Shown here piece after piece: positions 8,658 to 17,142 of a stretch of 38,434 nucleotides of DNA. Below the pieces are notes generated by a model. It was not told the origin of the DNA and ran no database searches. It worked only from the letters and a program-made list of their open reading frames with translations. The translations under genes were made by a program, and so were the position numbers. Every line of letters starts with the position of its first letter. Position 1 is the first letter of the stretch. Source of the stretch: Nostocales cyanobacterium LEGE 12452 (GTDB taxonomy: Bacteria; Cyanobacteriota; Cyanobacteriia; Cyanobacteriales; Nostocaceae); the NCBI GenBank assembly GCA_015206945.1, contig JADEXV010000048.1, positions 1-38,434 of the forward strand. The letters run 5' to 3'.

Positions 8658-9656
8658 ATGACCTCCGAACAGATAATTAGGCGTTCCGACATATTAAATA
8701 CCCAGGTGATTACCCGCGACAACGGCAAGCGGCTAGGCATCATCAGTCAAGTCTGGGTTGATATAGATCAACGAGAGGTTGTGGCTCTTGGTTTGCGAGA
8801 CAGCCTGATCTCCATTTCGGGCATACCGCGCTATATGTACCTCAACAACATCAGCCAGATTGGTGATGTCATCCTAGTTGATAACGAAGATGTCATTGAA
8901 GATATCGAAGTTGAATCTCTCAGTAATTTGATTAACTGGGAAGTAATTACAGAAACAGGTGAAGTCTTAGGCAAAGTTCGCGGCTTCAAGTTCAACGGCG
9001 AAACCGGGAAGCTTGAATCTATAGTCATTGCTTCTTTAGGATTGCCCCAAATTCCCGATCAATTTCTGAGTACTTACGAGTTCTCAGTAGATGAAATTGT
9101 CAGCACCGGTCCCAATCGGTTGATTGTGTTTGAGGGAGCCGAAGAACGAGTAAACCAGTTGACAGTTGGTTTACTAGAGCGGCTGGGTATCGGCAAAGCA
9201 CCGTGGGAGCGAGATATAGAAGAAGATTACGGCGGCTATACTCCACCACGTACAATTGCAGCACCCAACCAACTGCCTAGTGGAGTGCCATTGCAACCAC
9301 CCAGGCAAAAAGTTCGCGCTCCCGAGCCCGTAGCGCGGGAAGAAGAATGGAATGAAGACTATGTGGAAGAAGAAAGGCCACAGCGTCAGGTAATGAAAGC
9401 GCGGCAGTATGAATCTATTCAATACGAAGAAGATGAGGAAGAAGATAACTGGAGCGAGGCAACGGGCAACGACAGATATCAACAACCGCAGCCGCTAAAA
9501 TATGAAGCCCAGCCCTATAACAAGCCTTATGTTGACGAATACGATGATTATGACGACGTAGACGGCGATGCTTGGGAAGATGCACCGAAGCCTGTGAATA
9601 TTCCTAAGAAAGTCAAGGAAAGACAGCCAGAATACGAAGAAGAAAGCGGATATTAA
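8658..9656 (+). CDS. PRC-barrel domain protein with acidic C-terminal tail
   Basis: This 332-residue protein starts with two consecutive PRC-barrel-like units (about residues 8-80 and 88-165), recognised by R.DI....V....G..LG.I..V.VD and WEVITETGEVLGKVRGFKFN..TG. PRC barrels are small beta domains, first described in photosynthetic reaction centre subunit H, that bind proteins or RNA. Residues about 185-332 are low-complexity, very acidic and Tyr/Pro/Gln-rich (runs of EEDEEED and DDYDD), and probably disordered. No signal peptide is visible, so it is likely cytoplasmic or peripheral. It lies 63 bases after smc on the same strand. Specific function unknown. Confidence 0.85.
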   Translation: MTSEQIIRRSDILNTQVITRDNGKRLGIISQVWVDIDQREVVALGLRDSLISISGIPRYMYLNNISQIGDVILVDNEDVIEDIEVESLSNLINWEVITETGEVLGKVRGFKFNGETGKLESIVIASLGLPQIPDQFLSTYEFSVDEIVSTGPNRLIVFEGAEERVNQLTVGLLERLGIGKAPWERDIEEDYGGYTPPRTIAAPNQLPSGVPLQPPRQKVRAPEPVAREEEWNEDYVEEERPQRQVMKARQYESIQYEEDEEEDNWSEATGNDRYQQPQPLKYEAQPYNKPYVDEYDDYDDVDGDAWEDAPKPVNIPKKVKERQPEYEEESGY

Positions 9657-9720
9657 GTAATTCGTAATGACGCTAGCGGACTCGCTAATGCTGCGGTAAC
9701 GCTATTCCTAATTCGTAATT
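9657..9720. repeat. Nostoc-type dispersed repeat after the PRC-barrel gene
   Basis: The segment is framed by AATTCGTAAT-like sequences and holds a GC-rich core (GACGCTAGCGGACTCGC) unlike the AT-rich surroundings. It resembles the palindromic fillers scattered through Nostoc spacers. Its boundaries are approximate. Confidence 0.4.
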
Positions 9721-9756
9721 TTCGGCTTAAATTACGAATATTTCTCAGATAAGTTC

Positions 9757-9796
9757 AGCCCTCTCCTTACTTACAAGGAGGGGGCTAATTTTTTAT
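9757..9796 (+). terminator. Rho-independent terminator downstream of smc/PRC-barrel genes
   Basis: AGCCCTCTCCTT (9757-9768) pairs with AAGGAGGGGGCT (9775-9786), with one mismatch and a 6-base loop. AATTTTTTAT follows. It is 100 bases after the stop at 9656. Confidence 0.8.
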
Positions 9797-10080
9797 CTGC
9801 CAAAATCTCATCTTGGCAGGAGACAATACAGTTCAGTTAAGGTAAGGAAACTCCTGTCACTAGTGAATAACCAACTCCTAATGCCCAAGCAAAATAGTAA
9901 GTATAGAACTCGTATTTGATTTTTGAAAAAAACTCAGTAGACTTTTATACTTTCTTCTCTTTTCCCAGTCCCCTGTTGCCCGTTCCCTGTTCCCTCCTTA
10001 AGCAAATAATTTCAGGAATCAAAGCGGATTTCTATAGCAGTGGTAATATGTTTCTATGGCTGCTCTAATCCTTGCTATTG
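9797..10080. other. Spacer with a C/T-rich short repeat
   Basis: Apart from a CCC/TG-rich short repeat near 9965-10000 (variants of CCCTGTTCCCTGTT), nothing specific is visible. A TTG-initiated extension of the next frame from 10072 is possible but less likely than the ATG at 10081. Confidence 0.4.
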
Positions 10081-10557
10081 ATGAACAAACTATTGGATGA
10101 AACGCTGTCAACCAAAATTGCTGAACAGATAAACAGCAGAGCTAGCACTCCATTTGATAATGCTTATAAAGCAGCATTATCCACTGAGGGAGCAAAGTAT
10201 ATTCAGGGATTTTTAGCTTTTGCTGGGAAGCCATATAGACCGGTTGAACACAGTTGGATTGAGCTAGACGACGCCTCTGATGTTCGGATTATCGATCCCA
10301 CGTTACCTCACCTGAACAAAAATCCCCAAGAAATCTGGTATTTTGCAGCACATAGTCTGACTGTTAAAAAACTGAAAGCCATCATTGAAGAATCAAAAGA
10401 AGATTATCCAGAAGATGATCCATTGCCAATCTATGGCGATCCACCTTATGAATATTACGGTGATGTAATGTTGGGTGGTCAAGACTATCTGGCAGCATAT
10501 CAAGCCGCAGAGGCTAAGTGCAGAGAAATCAACGAACTCAACCCTGAGAGTAACTAA
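10081..10557 (+). CDS. Hypothetical protein, 158 residues
   Basis: I do not recognise this family with confidence. The ATG at 10081 is chosen over a TTG three codons earlier. The protein is acidic and soluble, without signal peptide or membrane segment. The segment EHSWIELDD....RIIDPTLP resembles the His...Asp part of papain- or transglutaminase-like folds, where a substrate-binding His precedes Trp and an Asp-Pro-Thr follows, but a matching catalytic Cys is not evident. The C-terminal third contains DPLPIYGDPPYEYYGDV and an amphipathic helix. Codon use and composition resemble the neighbours, so it is likely a real gene. Confidence 0.6.
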   Translation: MNKLLDETLSTKIAEQINSRASTPFDNAYKAALSTEGAKYIQGFLAFAGKPYRPVEHSWIELDDASDVRIIDPTLPHLNKNPQEIWYFAAHSLTVKKLKAIIEESKEDYPEDDPLPIYGDPPYEYYGDVMLGGQDYLAAYQAAEAKCREINELNPESN

Positions 10558-10675
10558 TAAAAATGAATTAAATAATTCATAATTACGAATTAGGTTACTA
10601 TCACTTTGCCACAATTCCGACTATTGAGGAGATATTCTATAGCGTCAGAGACTTATAAGTAATTCTTTTTACTTT

Positions 10676-10975
10676 TTACCTTTTCTGTGCTATGGTCTGT
10701 AGCCATTCAATCAGTGGTCTTAAGGTTCCTGGCAATGCTGACTCACTAACAGTCACTGTATGTTGCTTACCGTTATCTTCTACTGTTAACTTATATTGAA
10801 AGCGATCGCTCTGAGGATTTGGCGAAGTAATTCGTTCCGGTAGCCTAAATAAATCAGCAACTTCCACTAGTTGGGGAAGTGTGGCAGCTTCATGTGGCGG
10901 GAGAGTATCTGTATCAACGGTTGTCTTCTTGGTAATTCCAGCAAAGCCGCCCGTGCGTTCAAATGATACCCGCAT
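10676..10975 (-). CDS. Emfourin-like inhibitor of M4 proteases
   Basis: This 99-residue protein is predicted to be a proteinaceous inhibitor of the thermolysin-like protease encoded just upstream. It fits the emfourin family known from Serratia, where a small protein inhibits protealysin: the N-terminus MRVSFERTGGFAGI carries the typical R.GGFAGI motif, and the C-terminal SESALPGTLRPLIEWL matches the conserved ALP..L..L segment. It has no signal peptide, as expected for a cytoplasmic partner of a protease that also lacks one. The start is supported by GGAGAG about 9 bases upstream. It follows the protease gene on the same strand after about 207 bases containing short repeats, so expression could be joint or separate. 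Confidence 0.8.
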   Translation of the reverse strand: MRVSFERTGGFAGITKKTTVDTDTLPPHEAATLPQLVEVADLFRLPERITSPNPQSDRFQYKLTVEDNGKQHTVTVSESALPGTLRPLIEWLQTIAQKR

Positions 10976-11099
10976 TTTTTTTGCTCTCCGTTGTGTTATT
11001 TAGTTAGAATACATACTAAGACTGGGAGATGATAGTTCTCACATCCCAGTTTAACAACAACAAACAACAGATTAATCAGTCTTGAGTACTGAGTGAGAG

Positions 11100-11194
11100 A
11101 GTAGAAGGTATTGACTATTTATTCTTAACTCCTCACTCTTAACTCCTAACTCTTAACTCCTAACTTTAAATAACTCCTAACTTTAAATAACTCC
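11100..11194. repeat. Short tandem repeats overlapping the end of the M4 protease gene
   Basis: Heptamer-like units of ACTCCTA/ACTCTTA at about 11127-11162 run into two exact tandem copies of TAACTTTAAATAACTCC (11161-11177 and 11178-11194). The second copy contains the stop codon and last codons of the protease gene (stop complement at 11183-11185). Confidence 0.85.
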
Positions 11195-12262
11195 TACCTT
11201 TTGCCAAGCATTTCGCACAGCTTTTTGCTCATTACAGTCATTACCGTAGAGTTCGCCAGCAACTTGAATGGTAACGTTGGCAGCTTTTTTAAAATCTGCT
11301 TTGGCACGCAAGCGATCGCGTAAAGCTACGTACCATATTTTGCCAACTTTTTCCCAAGCATACCCACCAATCTCAACAGCCGCTAGATAAAAGGCATGGT
11401 TAGGGATTCCCGAGTTGATATGCACCCCAGCATTATCTTCAACACCTGTATATTTATCTTTTACATGACCTGGTTGGGGATCTTTACCTAGTACTGGATC
11501 GTCATAAGCTGTTCCTGGTGCTTTCATTGAGCGGAGGGCAACACCTTTGACAGTCGGTACTAAAAGCCCTTCACCAATCAGCCAGTCTGCCTCTTGTGCA
11601 GTCTGATTTTTGGACTTTTGTTTCACCAGGGAACCAAAGACATCAGAAAACGATTCATTTAGTGCCCCTGGTTCGCCATAATACTGTAAACCTGCTTCAT
11701 ACTGAGTTATCCCATGAGCTAACTCATGCCCAATCACATCAATTGATTTCGTGAAGCGCTGAAACATTTCTCCGTCGCCATCACCATAAACCATTTGGTC
11801 GCCGTTCCAAAAGGCGTTGTCATATTTAACGCCATAATGCACGGTGGAGTCTAAACGTAGTCCTTTGTCGTCAATGGAATTGCGATCGAATATTTCATGA
11901 AATAAGTCATAAGTAGCACCAGCAGCATCGTAGGCCTCATTCACTGCTGCATCATTGCTTGGTGGATCTCCTTCACCACGCACCAATGTGCCAGGTAGTT
12001 GCTGGCCATTTTTGGCATCGTAGATGGTGCGGCGCTTCTCACCCGGAGAAGGTGCAAAGGAGACAGTACCTATGACATCTCTGCGTCCGCGAAGCTGTGC
12101 TGAAACATTTAATGTATGAAAAGCCCAACTCCGCTGCTGAGGATTGCCATTCACCACGACATTTTCCAACATGTGGGGCGGGACAATACAACAAATAGGG
12201 CATCTAGAGACAAGTGGATGCTCATACTTAAACCCAGCTGATTTCTTTTTATTTCGAGCCAT
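11183..12262 (-). CDS. Protealysin-like M4 metalloprotease
   Basis: This 359-residue zinc endopeptidase belongs to the thermolysin family, protealysin subgroup. Zinc ligands and catalytic Glu are seen as His179-Glu180-His183 (VIGHELAHGIT) and Glu203 (NESFSDVFG). The active-site His lies in HINSGIPNHAFYLAA. There is no signal peptide. Instead a short propeptide of about 50 residues carries CPICCIVPPHML, like the PP-x-L propeptide motif of protealysins, so the enzyme is probably intracellular or exported by another route and self-activating. I choose the ATG at 12262 (MARNKKK) because AAGGAG lies 10 bases before it; the frame is open upstream to 12298 but has no ribosome site there. An emfourin-like inhibitor gene follows on the same strand. 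Confidence 0.92.
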   Translation of the reverse strand: MARNKKKSAGFKYEHPLVSRCPICCIVPPHMLENVVVNGNPQQRSWAFHTLNVSAQLRGRRDVIGTVSFAPSPGEKRRTIYDAKNGQQLPGTLVRGEGDPPSNDAAVNEAYDAAGATYDLFHEIFDRNSIDDKGLRLDSTVHYGVKYDNAFWNGDQMVYGDGDGEMFQRFTKSIDVIGHELAHGITQYEAGLQYYGEPGALNESFSDVFGSLVKQKSKNQTAQEADWLIGEGLLVPTVKGVALRSMKAPGTAYDDPVLGKDPQPGHVKDKYTGVEDNAGVHINSGIPNHAFYLAAVEIGGYAWEKVGKIWYVALRDRLRAKADFKKAANVTIQVAGELYGNDCNEQKAVRNAWQKVGVI

Positions 12263-12272
12263 CCAAGATATT

Positions 12273-12278
12273 CTCCTT
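12273..12278 (-). promoter_or_regulatory. Ribosome binding site deciding the M4 protease start
   Basis: AAGGAG on the minus strand lies 10 bases before the ATG at 12262. It lies inside the longer possible frame, so it favours the shorter protein. Confidence 0.75.
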
Positions 12279-12400
12279 TTGAAACTAAGTGATGGCAAAC
12301 AGTGGCTTTAACTTCACTGAAGAAAAGAGCAGAAAAACGAATCCAAATCGCGTGTCCCTGGTTTTTCTAAAGGAAATTTTCTACTCTGTATTTTCGGATA

Positions 12401-12536
12401 GGTCTGTAGAGGATTGATAGTATCCTCACAGGTACTTTTGATGTGGAAATATTGTATAAAAACACGAAGCCAGCTTAATTACCGCAAGTTTCAGCCAAAA
12501 CGCTTGTGTGAGTTAGCAAGACCTCCTTTACAGACC
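12401..12536. mobile_element. Possible small MITE with TA target duplication
   Basis: GGTCTGTAGAGGA at 12401-12413 and the reverse complement of GGTCTGTAAAGGA at 12524-12536 form imperfect 13-bp terminal inverted repeats with one mismatch. Each end is flanked by TA, as expected for IS630/Tc1-mariner-type insertion. The 136-bp interior is non-coding. The short termini make this tentative; a chance inverted repeat or regulatory site is possible. Confidence 0.35.
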
Positions 12537-12674
12537 TAATGCGTTTATATATTAGTTCTTATCAACAGAAATAATATTATTTATTGCTGTTTTGTTACTA
12601 TCAAGTTCTTAATGCTATAAATGCCTATTGGAGACAGGCGAATCTCAAATCTAGGCATCCAAAAACAAAAATTT

Positions 12675-13391
12675 TCACAAACAACCACCAAACACCGCCA
12701 GACCATAATATTTCCAAGGTACAGCAACTGTCTTAAATCCAGCTTTGCTCAACATTTGGAAATGAGCATCTAAGCTAGCTAACTGGTCTTGACTGGAGTA
12801 ACCTTGAGTGCTAGTTGTGCCAAGCTTTGCACGAATCTCTGTCAAACTAGTTCCTTGCTCAACTGCCCATTCCTCTCGTGCCGCTTTGTAAACTTCTGCT
12901 AAGGCTGGTGATTCTGGTAGGGTAGGATCTGCATTCCAAAAACAGCCGTCTTGAGTGAGGCTGGCAGCAATTCGCTCAAATAACTTCAACTTCATCTCAT
13001 CTTGGAGATGGTGAATTGCCAAAGATGAGACACAAGCATCAAATTCGCTACCAATATCCAAGTTCTCTGGATTATTTGCCCAGTCACCAAAATCTGCTTG
13101 TATACCAGTCCAGCGTTGTTGATATCCAGATGCTGTGATTTTATCTTGAGCAAATTGCAACATTCTAGGTGAGTAATCTAGAGCAATTACTTGGGAATCT
13201 GGAAAGCGGTTGAGTATCTTGAGACTAAGTTCGCCTGTACCACAACCTAATTCTAAAATACGTTGACTTGTAGAAGGTAGGCAACGGGTAATTACCTCCA
13301 ACATCTCATTGTATCGCGGTAACAGTTGGCGAATACCAGTGTCAAAATCCGCAGTGTTGGCGAATACCTCTCCGGGAAATAATTGTTGCAT
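12675..13391 (-). CDS. Class I SAM-dependent methyltransferase
   Basis: This 238-residue protein has the Rossmann-type methyltransferase core: motif I ILELGCGTGELSLKIL, an acidic strand end VIALDYSPRML, and the post-motif segment FDACVSSLAIHHLQDEMKLKLF. These mark the general small-molecule methyltransferase fold (UbiE/TrmN-like). The substrate cannot be told from the sequence. The ATG at 13391 (MQQLFPGEVF) is preferred; a GTG eight codons upstream is the alternative. No signal peptide is visible. It appears to be a single gene, with AT-rich spacers on both sides. Confidence 0.85.
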   Translation of the reverse strand: MQQLFPGEVFANTADFDTGIRQLLPRYNEMLEVITRCLPSTSQRILELGCGTGELSLKILNRFPDSQVIALDYSPRMLQFAQDKITASGYQQRWTGIQADFGDWANNPENLDIGSEFDACVSSLAIHHLQDEMKLKLFERIAASLTQDGCFWNADPTLPESPALAEVYKAAREEWAVEQGTSLTEIRAKLGTTSTQGYSSQDQLASLDAHFQMLSKAGFKTVAVPWKYYGLAVFGGCL

Positions 13392-13629
13392 AGGGATTGG
13401 AACTAATATATACACTAATCAATATTCCCAAGCCATTTTGGGTACACCTTCTAAAGATGTGACATCATCTAAAATTAAGAATCTATCACACCTCAATTGA
13501 TAACCACTATAGTCAAGTTGCTTTGCTCTAATTAAAAATTAAAAGTTCAATTAGTGGGGGCTTGTACCCAAATATTAATTAAAAATTATTATTAATTCTT
13601 AATCTTTAACTTTTAATTAAAAAAAGTCA

Positions 13630-14625
13630 CTAACTAGCTGTTTTTTCTCTAACCCAAGCAATTAAGTTTTTAACTTTTCCTTTTAAACTGTATTTAGAAG
13701 TATCAATTGTATTAGCTTCTGGGATATCAGAAATCAACTTTGCGACTACACCAAAAGTAGAAGTTTTGTCGTATATTAGATAATTACATTTGCTTAATAA
13801 ATAGATATCTATTAAAGCTTGAACACCATTTTCAAATCTATCTGGACATTCAGGATTCTGATGTAAAGAAGATCCAGAAGCAGGATACCACTTCTCTGTC
13901 ACTAAAATATTAGTATATTTCTCTCTAAAAGAATCTTCTACTGCTGGATTATCAGTAGCTAAAAATATCAAACTTTTAGGATGTTTTTCAAGAATCTTAT
14001 CGACAAATTTTAAATAGAGATTTTTCGAAGTTTTTCGGTCAGTATATCTAACATGAACTCCGATTACTATGTCTTCAAAAGAATTATCTACAGTTTTTTT
14101 AATAATCGCTTCAATATTAGGTTGTAAACTCAGATTTTCTCTAATTATCTTTTTTAAAATAGTTTCATTACTCAGACTTTGTAGATCAGCGAAATCACCT
14201 AAAAAATGTCGTCTTAGCTTATAAGTCTCTGTTACATACGACCATCTAATCAAAATATCTTCACTATAATCTATGCGAGACATATTAGTAGTATATTTTG
14301 CCCATATTTTTGGGTTATTATATCGCAAATCATCTGGAGATTCGTATGATAGCAGTACTTCATTCACTGATTTATCTAAGCTATTCTTCCAGAAAGTTGG
14401 ATAGACAGATTCAGTAGAAGGTATTTCTGAAGCTTGAGTCACGTGATGAAGATTAAAAAAGTCAGGAAAAACATTGCTGCGATTATTTGAGTAAACCTCA
14501 TCGCTCCAATCAACAACTATCTTTCTATTAGTAAGTTGAGCGTATAAAATACTGTCCAAGAGAGCGAGAAAACGATTTCCCATCCCTGCTTTGCCTTTCA
14601 CTAATAAAAACTTCTCTGAAACCAT
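13630..14625 (-). CDS. NodZ/FUT8-like putative glycosyltransferase
   Basis: This 331-residue protein is probably a sugar transferase of the fucosyltransferase (NodZ/O-FucT-like) superfamily. The N-terminal KGKAGMGNRFLALLDSILYA resembles the glycine-rich GxGNR acceptor-side motif. The central GVHVRYTDRKTS matches the H.R..D nucleotide-sugar motif, followed by SLIFLATDNPAVEDSF like the FLATD strand of that fold. The C-terminal DIYLLSKCNYLIYDKTSTFGVVAKLIS matches the late D..LLS.C...I...SSF motif. No signal or membrane segment is present, as in cytoplasmic bacterial NodZ. Donor and acceptor are unknown; exopolysaccharide or envelope glycolipid is a guess. It is AT-rich compared with neighbours and carries Lys/Asn/Ile-rich codons, a possible sign of transfer. 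Confidence 0.65.
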   Translation of the reverse strand: MVSEKFLLVKGKAGMGNRFLALLDSILYAQLTNRKIVVDWSDEVYSNNRSNVFPDFFNLHHVTQASEIPSTESVYPTFWKNSLDKSVNEVLLSYESPDDLRYNNPKIWAKYTTNMSRIDYSEDILIRWSYVTETYKLRRHFLGDFADLQSLSNETILKKIIRENLSLQPNIEAIIKKTVDNSFEDIVIGVHVRYTDRKTSKNLYLKFVDKILEKHPKSLIFLATDNPAVEDSFREKYTNILVTEKWYPASGSSLHQNPECPDRFENGVQALIDIYLLSKCNYLIYDKTSTFGVVAKLISDIPEANTIDTSKYSLKGKVKNLIAWVREKTAS

Positions 14626-14662
14626 TTTTAATTGCTCCTAACAATTTTAAACTCAAAAAATC

Positions 14663-14772
14663 GTTGACGAACCCACCAGGGAAGATTCTATTCATATTGT
14701 CTAGATCGCCAAAATAATATCACTCATGATCGGTCAAATCAATAGTTGACGAACCTGCCAGGGAAGGTTTTA
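14663..14772. repeat. 28-bp imperfect direct repeats upstream of the glycosyltransferase gene
   Basis: GTTGACGAACCCACCAGGGA... (14663-14690) and GTTGACGAACCTGCCAGGGA... (14745-14772) share 24 of 28 bases. All four differences are transitions. Copies are 82 bases apart in the spacer between the (p)ppGpp synthetase and glycosyltransferase genes. Function unknown. Confidence 0.7.
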
Positions 14773-14871
14773 TCTCTTTAGACGGAGTTTATAGCCGCCG
14801 CATTGAGTTCCCAGACAGGCTGCTAGGTAAGCAAGAAAAAGTTTTTGGTTCTGGGGATACTGATATCCCTG

Positions 14872-17142
14872 TTACTCGTCAATTTGACCGACGCGGCGGA
14901 TATTCAAAATGTCGCTCATTTTCTTAATTTGGACGAAGACTTGCTCTAGTTGAGAGCGATCGCGTATATCTATTCCTAAATCGATCAATGCTGGTTGACC
15001 AGTAGAGGTTTTCACCTGGGCATGGCGCACGTTGATCCCTTGGTCGCTTAACCGTGACAAAATATCCTTTAGCACTCCTACACGGTCAAGGGCTTCAATT
15101 TGAACATCTACTGGATACGTGTGCGGACGACCACTATTTTCGGCGGCTGGGTTCCACCTAACTGGTACTAAGCGTTCATACTCCACAGTCTCCAGATTAT
15201 GGCAGCCTTGGCGATGAATTGAAATCCCCCTACCTCGCGTTACCACACCAATAATTGGTTCGCCAGGAATCGGGGTACAACACCCAGCTAGATAATATAC
15301 CAAACCTTCCACACCAACAATTGGCGAATCACTGGTGCGAGAAGTTGTTGGAGGTGCATCTCGCAAAGCTTTTGATGTCGCTGGTTCTTTGGGGATAAAT
15401 GGCGACACAGTGGAAACTGGTTGTTGTCCCTTTGCTACTTCTCGCCAACGATTTAGCACTAGGTTCAACGTAATTTCTCCGTAACCCAAACCAGCGAGTA
15501 AATCTTCCACGCTATGGTAGTTACACTTTTCGGCGACAATCTGCATCGCATCCGACTTCAGCAAACTATCAAAACCAGTTTTACCCAGTTCCTTTTCTAA
15601 CAATTCCCGTCCACGGGCGACATTTTCTTCCCGGCGCGATCGCTTGTACCATTGTTTTATTCGATATTTCGCCGCTGAAGTTCTGACAAAGTTCAACCAA
15701 TCTAAACTCGGATGGCAGTTCTTTTGGGTGAGAACTTCCACAATATCCCCATTGTGCAGCCGCGTTGACAGTGGAACCATTCGCCCATTCACTCGCGCCC
15801 CTGAACAGTGGTTTCCGACTTCTGTATGAATGCGATAAGCAAAATCTACGGTCGTAGCACCAGGACTTAAAGGCACAACATCCCCCTTAGGGGTGAAGAC
15901 ATAGACATCATCTTCAAATAGATTATCTTTGACGCTATCAAGATATTCTTGGGCATCCTTAAGATCGGTTTGCCATTCCAGCAGTTGCCGCAGCCAAGTA
16001 AACTTGTCATCTGTGCCTGTCAAATGGCTAATGCTAGAACCACCTGTTTCTTTATACTTCCAATGAGCGGCAATCCCATACTCGGCGATATGATGCATTT
16101 CGATTGTCCGAATTTGCACTTCTAAAGGACGGCCAGTTAATCCAATCACCCCAGTATGCAATGACTGGTAACGGTTAGGCTTTGGCAGTCCAATATAGTC
16201 CTTAAATCTCCCAGGAATTGGGCGAAAAGCATCATGAACCACCGCCAACGCCCGATAGCATTCCTCATTGGTTTGAACAATTATTCGCAGTGCTGCCAAA
16301 TCGTAAATTTCATGAAATTCCTTTTGCTGACGGTGCATTTTTTGGTAAATGCTATAAAGGTGCTTGGGGCGACCGCTGATTTCCTGAAAGTGGATTCCGG
16401 CTTGCTGCAAACGCTCTTGCAACATGTTCGTAGCTCTAGCCAGTTTCTCTTCTCGCGCCGTCCGTTTTTCAGAAACATGCTCTTGCATTTGGCGGTAAGC
16501 TTCTGGTTCCAAATACTTAAAAGCCAAATCTTCCAGTTCCCATTTAATCCGCCAAATCCCCAAGCGATTGGCTAAGGGTGCGAATATATCTCTCGTTTCC
16601 TGGGCACTGCGGCGGCGGCTGGCTTCTGACATATATTGTAAAGTTCGCATATTATGCAAACGATCTGCCAATTTCACCACAATTACCCGAATATCTTGCG
16701 CCATTGCCAAAAACATCCGCCGGAAGTTTTCAGCTTGGCTTTCGGTTTTGCTAGTGAAATTGATTTTAGAAAGCTTGGTGACGCCTTCAACCAATTGCCG
16801 CACTTCTGCGCCAAAACGTTCTTCTATTTCTTGACTTGTAACTTCTGTATCTTCAACGACATCATGGAGAAATCCAGCTGCTATCATAGCAGCACTGCCT
16901 CCCAAGTCACGCAGCAATTCAGCCACAGCAATGGGATGAGCGATGTATGGTTCTCCCGATTTGCGGTATTGACCTTCATGCAGTTTGTAAGCAAATTCAA
17001 ATGCCCGACCAATTAAGACGGCATCATTATGCCTTCGGTCATCTTCCCCTGCGCCGCTAGTTGTCGATGACTCCTTCAAACATTTTTTTAACCATTCGGG
17101 AATGGCAAGGTCAACTGATGAATTTATCGCTATACTGCTCAT
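14872..17142 (-). CDS. Bifunctional (p)ppGpp synthetase/hydrolase (Rel/SpoT)
   Basis: This 756-residue enzyme makes and degrades the alarmone (p)ppGpp in the stringent response. The N-terminal HD hydrolase has the metal ligands His69, His93-Asp94 (FLHDVVEDT) and the ED motif at 97-98. The synthetase domain follows (about 250-370) with GRFKDYIGLPKPNRYQSLHTGV and EVQIRT...AEYGIAAHWKYK. A TGS domain (about 410-475, VYVFTPKGDVVPLSPGATTVDFAY) and a C-terminal ACT domain (about 675-750, DRVGVLKDILSRLSDQGINV) complete the long RSH layout. Both catalytic centres look intact, so this is a bifunctional Rel rather than a monofunctional RelA. It diverges from patD. Confidence 0.95.
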   Translation of the reverse strand: MSSIAINSSVDLAIPEWLKKCLKESSTTSGAGEDDRRHNDAVLIGRAFEFAYKLHEGQYRKSGEPYIAHPIAVAELLRDLGGSAAMIAAGFLHDVVEDTEVTSQEIEERFGAEVRQLVEGVTKLSKINFTSKTESQAENFRRMFLAMAQDIRVIVVKLADRLHNMRTLQYMSEASRRRSAQETRDIFAPLANRLGIWRIKWELEDLAFKYLEPEAYRQMQEHVSEKRTAREEKLARATNMLQERLQQAGIHFQEISGRPKHLYSIYQKMHRQQKEFHEIYDLAALRIIVQTNEECYRALAVVHDAFRPIPGRFKDYIGLPKPNRYQSLHTGVIGLTGRPLEVQIRTIEMHHIAEYGIAAHWKYKETGGSSISHLTGTDDKFTWLRQLLEWQTDLKDAQEYLDSVKDNLFEDDVYVFTPKGDVVPLSPGATTVDFAYRIHTEVGNHCSGARVNGRMVPLSTRLHNGDIVEVLTQKNCHPSLDWLNFVRTSAAKYRIKQWYKRSRREENVARGRELLEKELGKTGFDSLLKSDAMQIVAEKCNYHSVEDLLAGLGYGEITLNLVLNRWREVAKGQQPVSTVSPFIPKEPATSKALRDAPPTTSRTSDSPIVGVEGLVYYLAGCCTPIPGEPIIGVVTRGRGISIHRQGCHNLETVEYERLVPVRWNPAAENSGRPHTYPVDVQIEALDRVGVLKDILSRLSDQGINVRHAQVKTSTGQPALIDLGIDIRDRSQLEQVFVQIKKMSDILNIRRVGQIDE

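Larger units (their letters stand above)
12263..12674. other. 412-base spacer upstream of the M4 protease gene
   Basis: The spacer separates two minus-strand genes and must hold the protease promoter. Its main visible structure is a pair of inverted repeats described separately (12401-12536). No coding frame was recognised. Confidence 0.5.
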
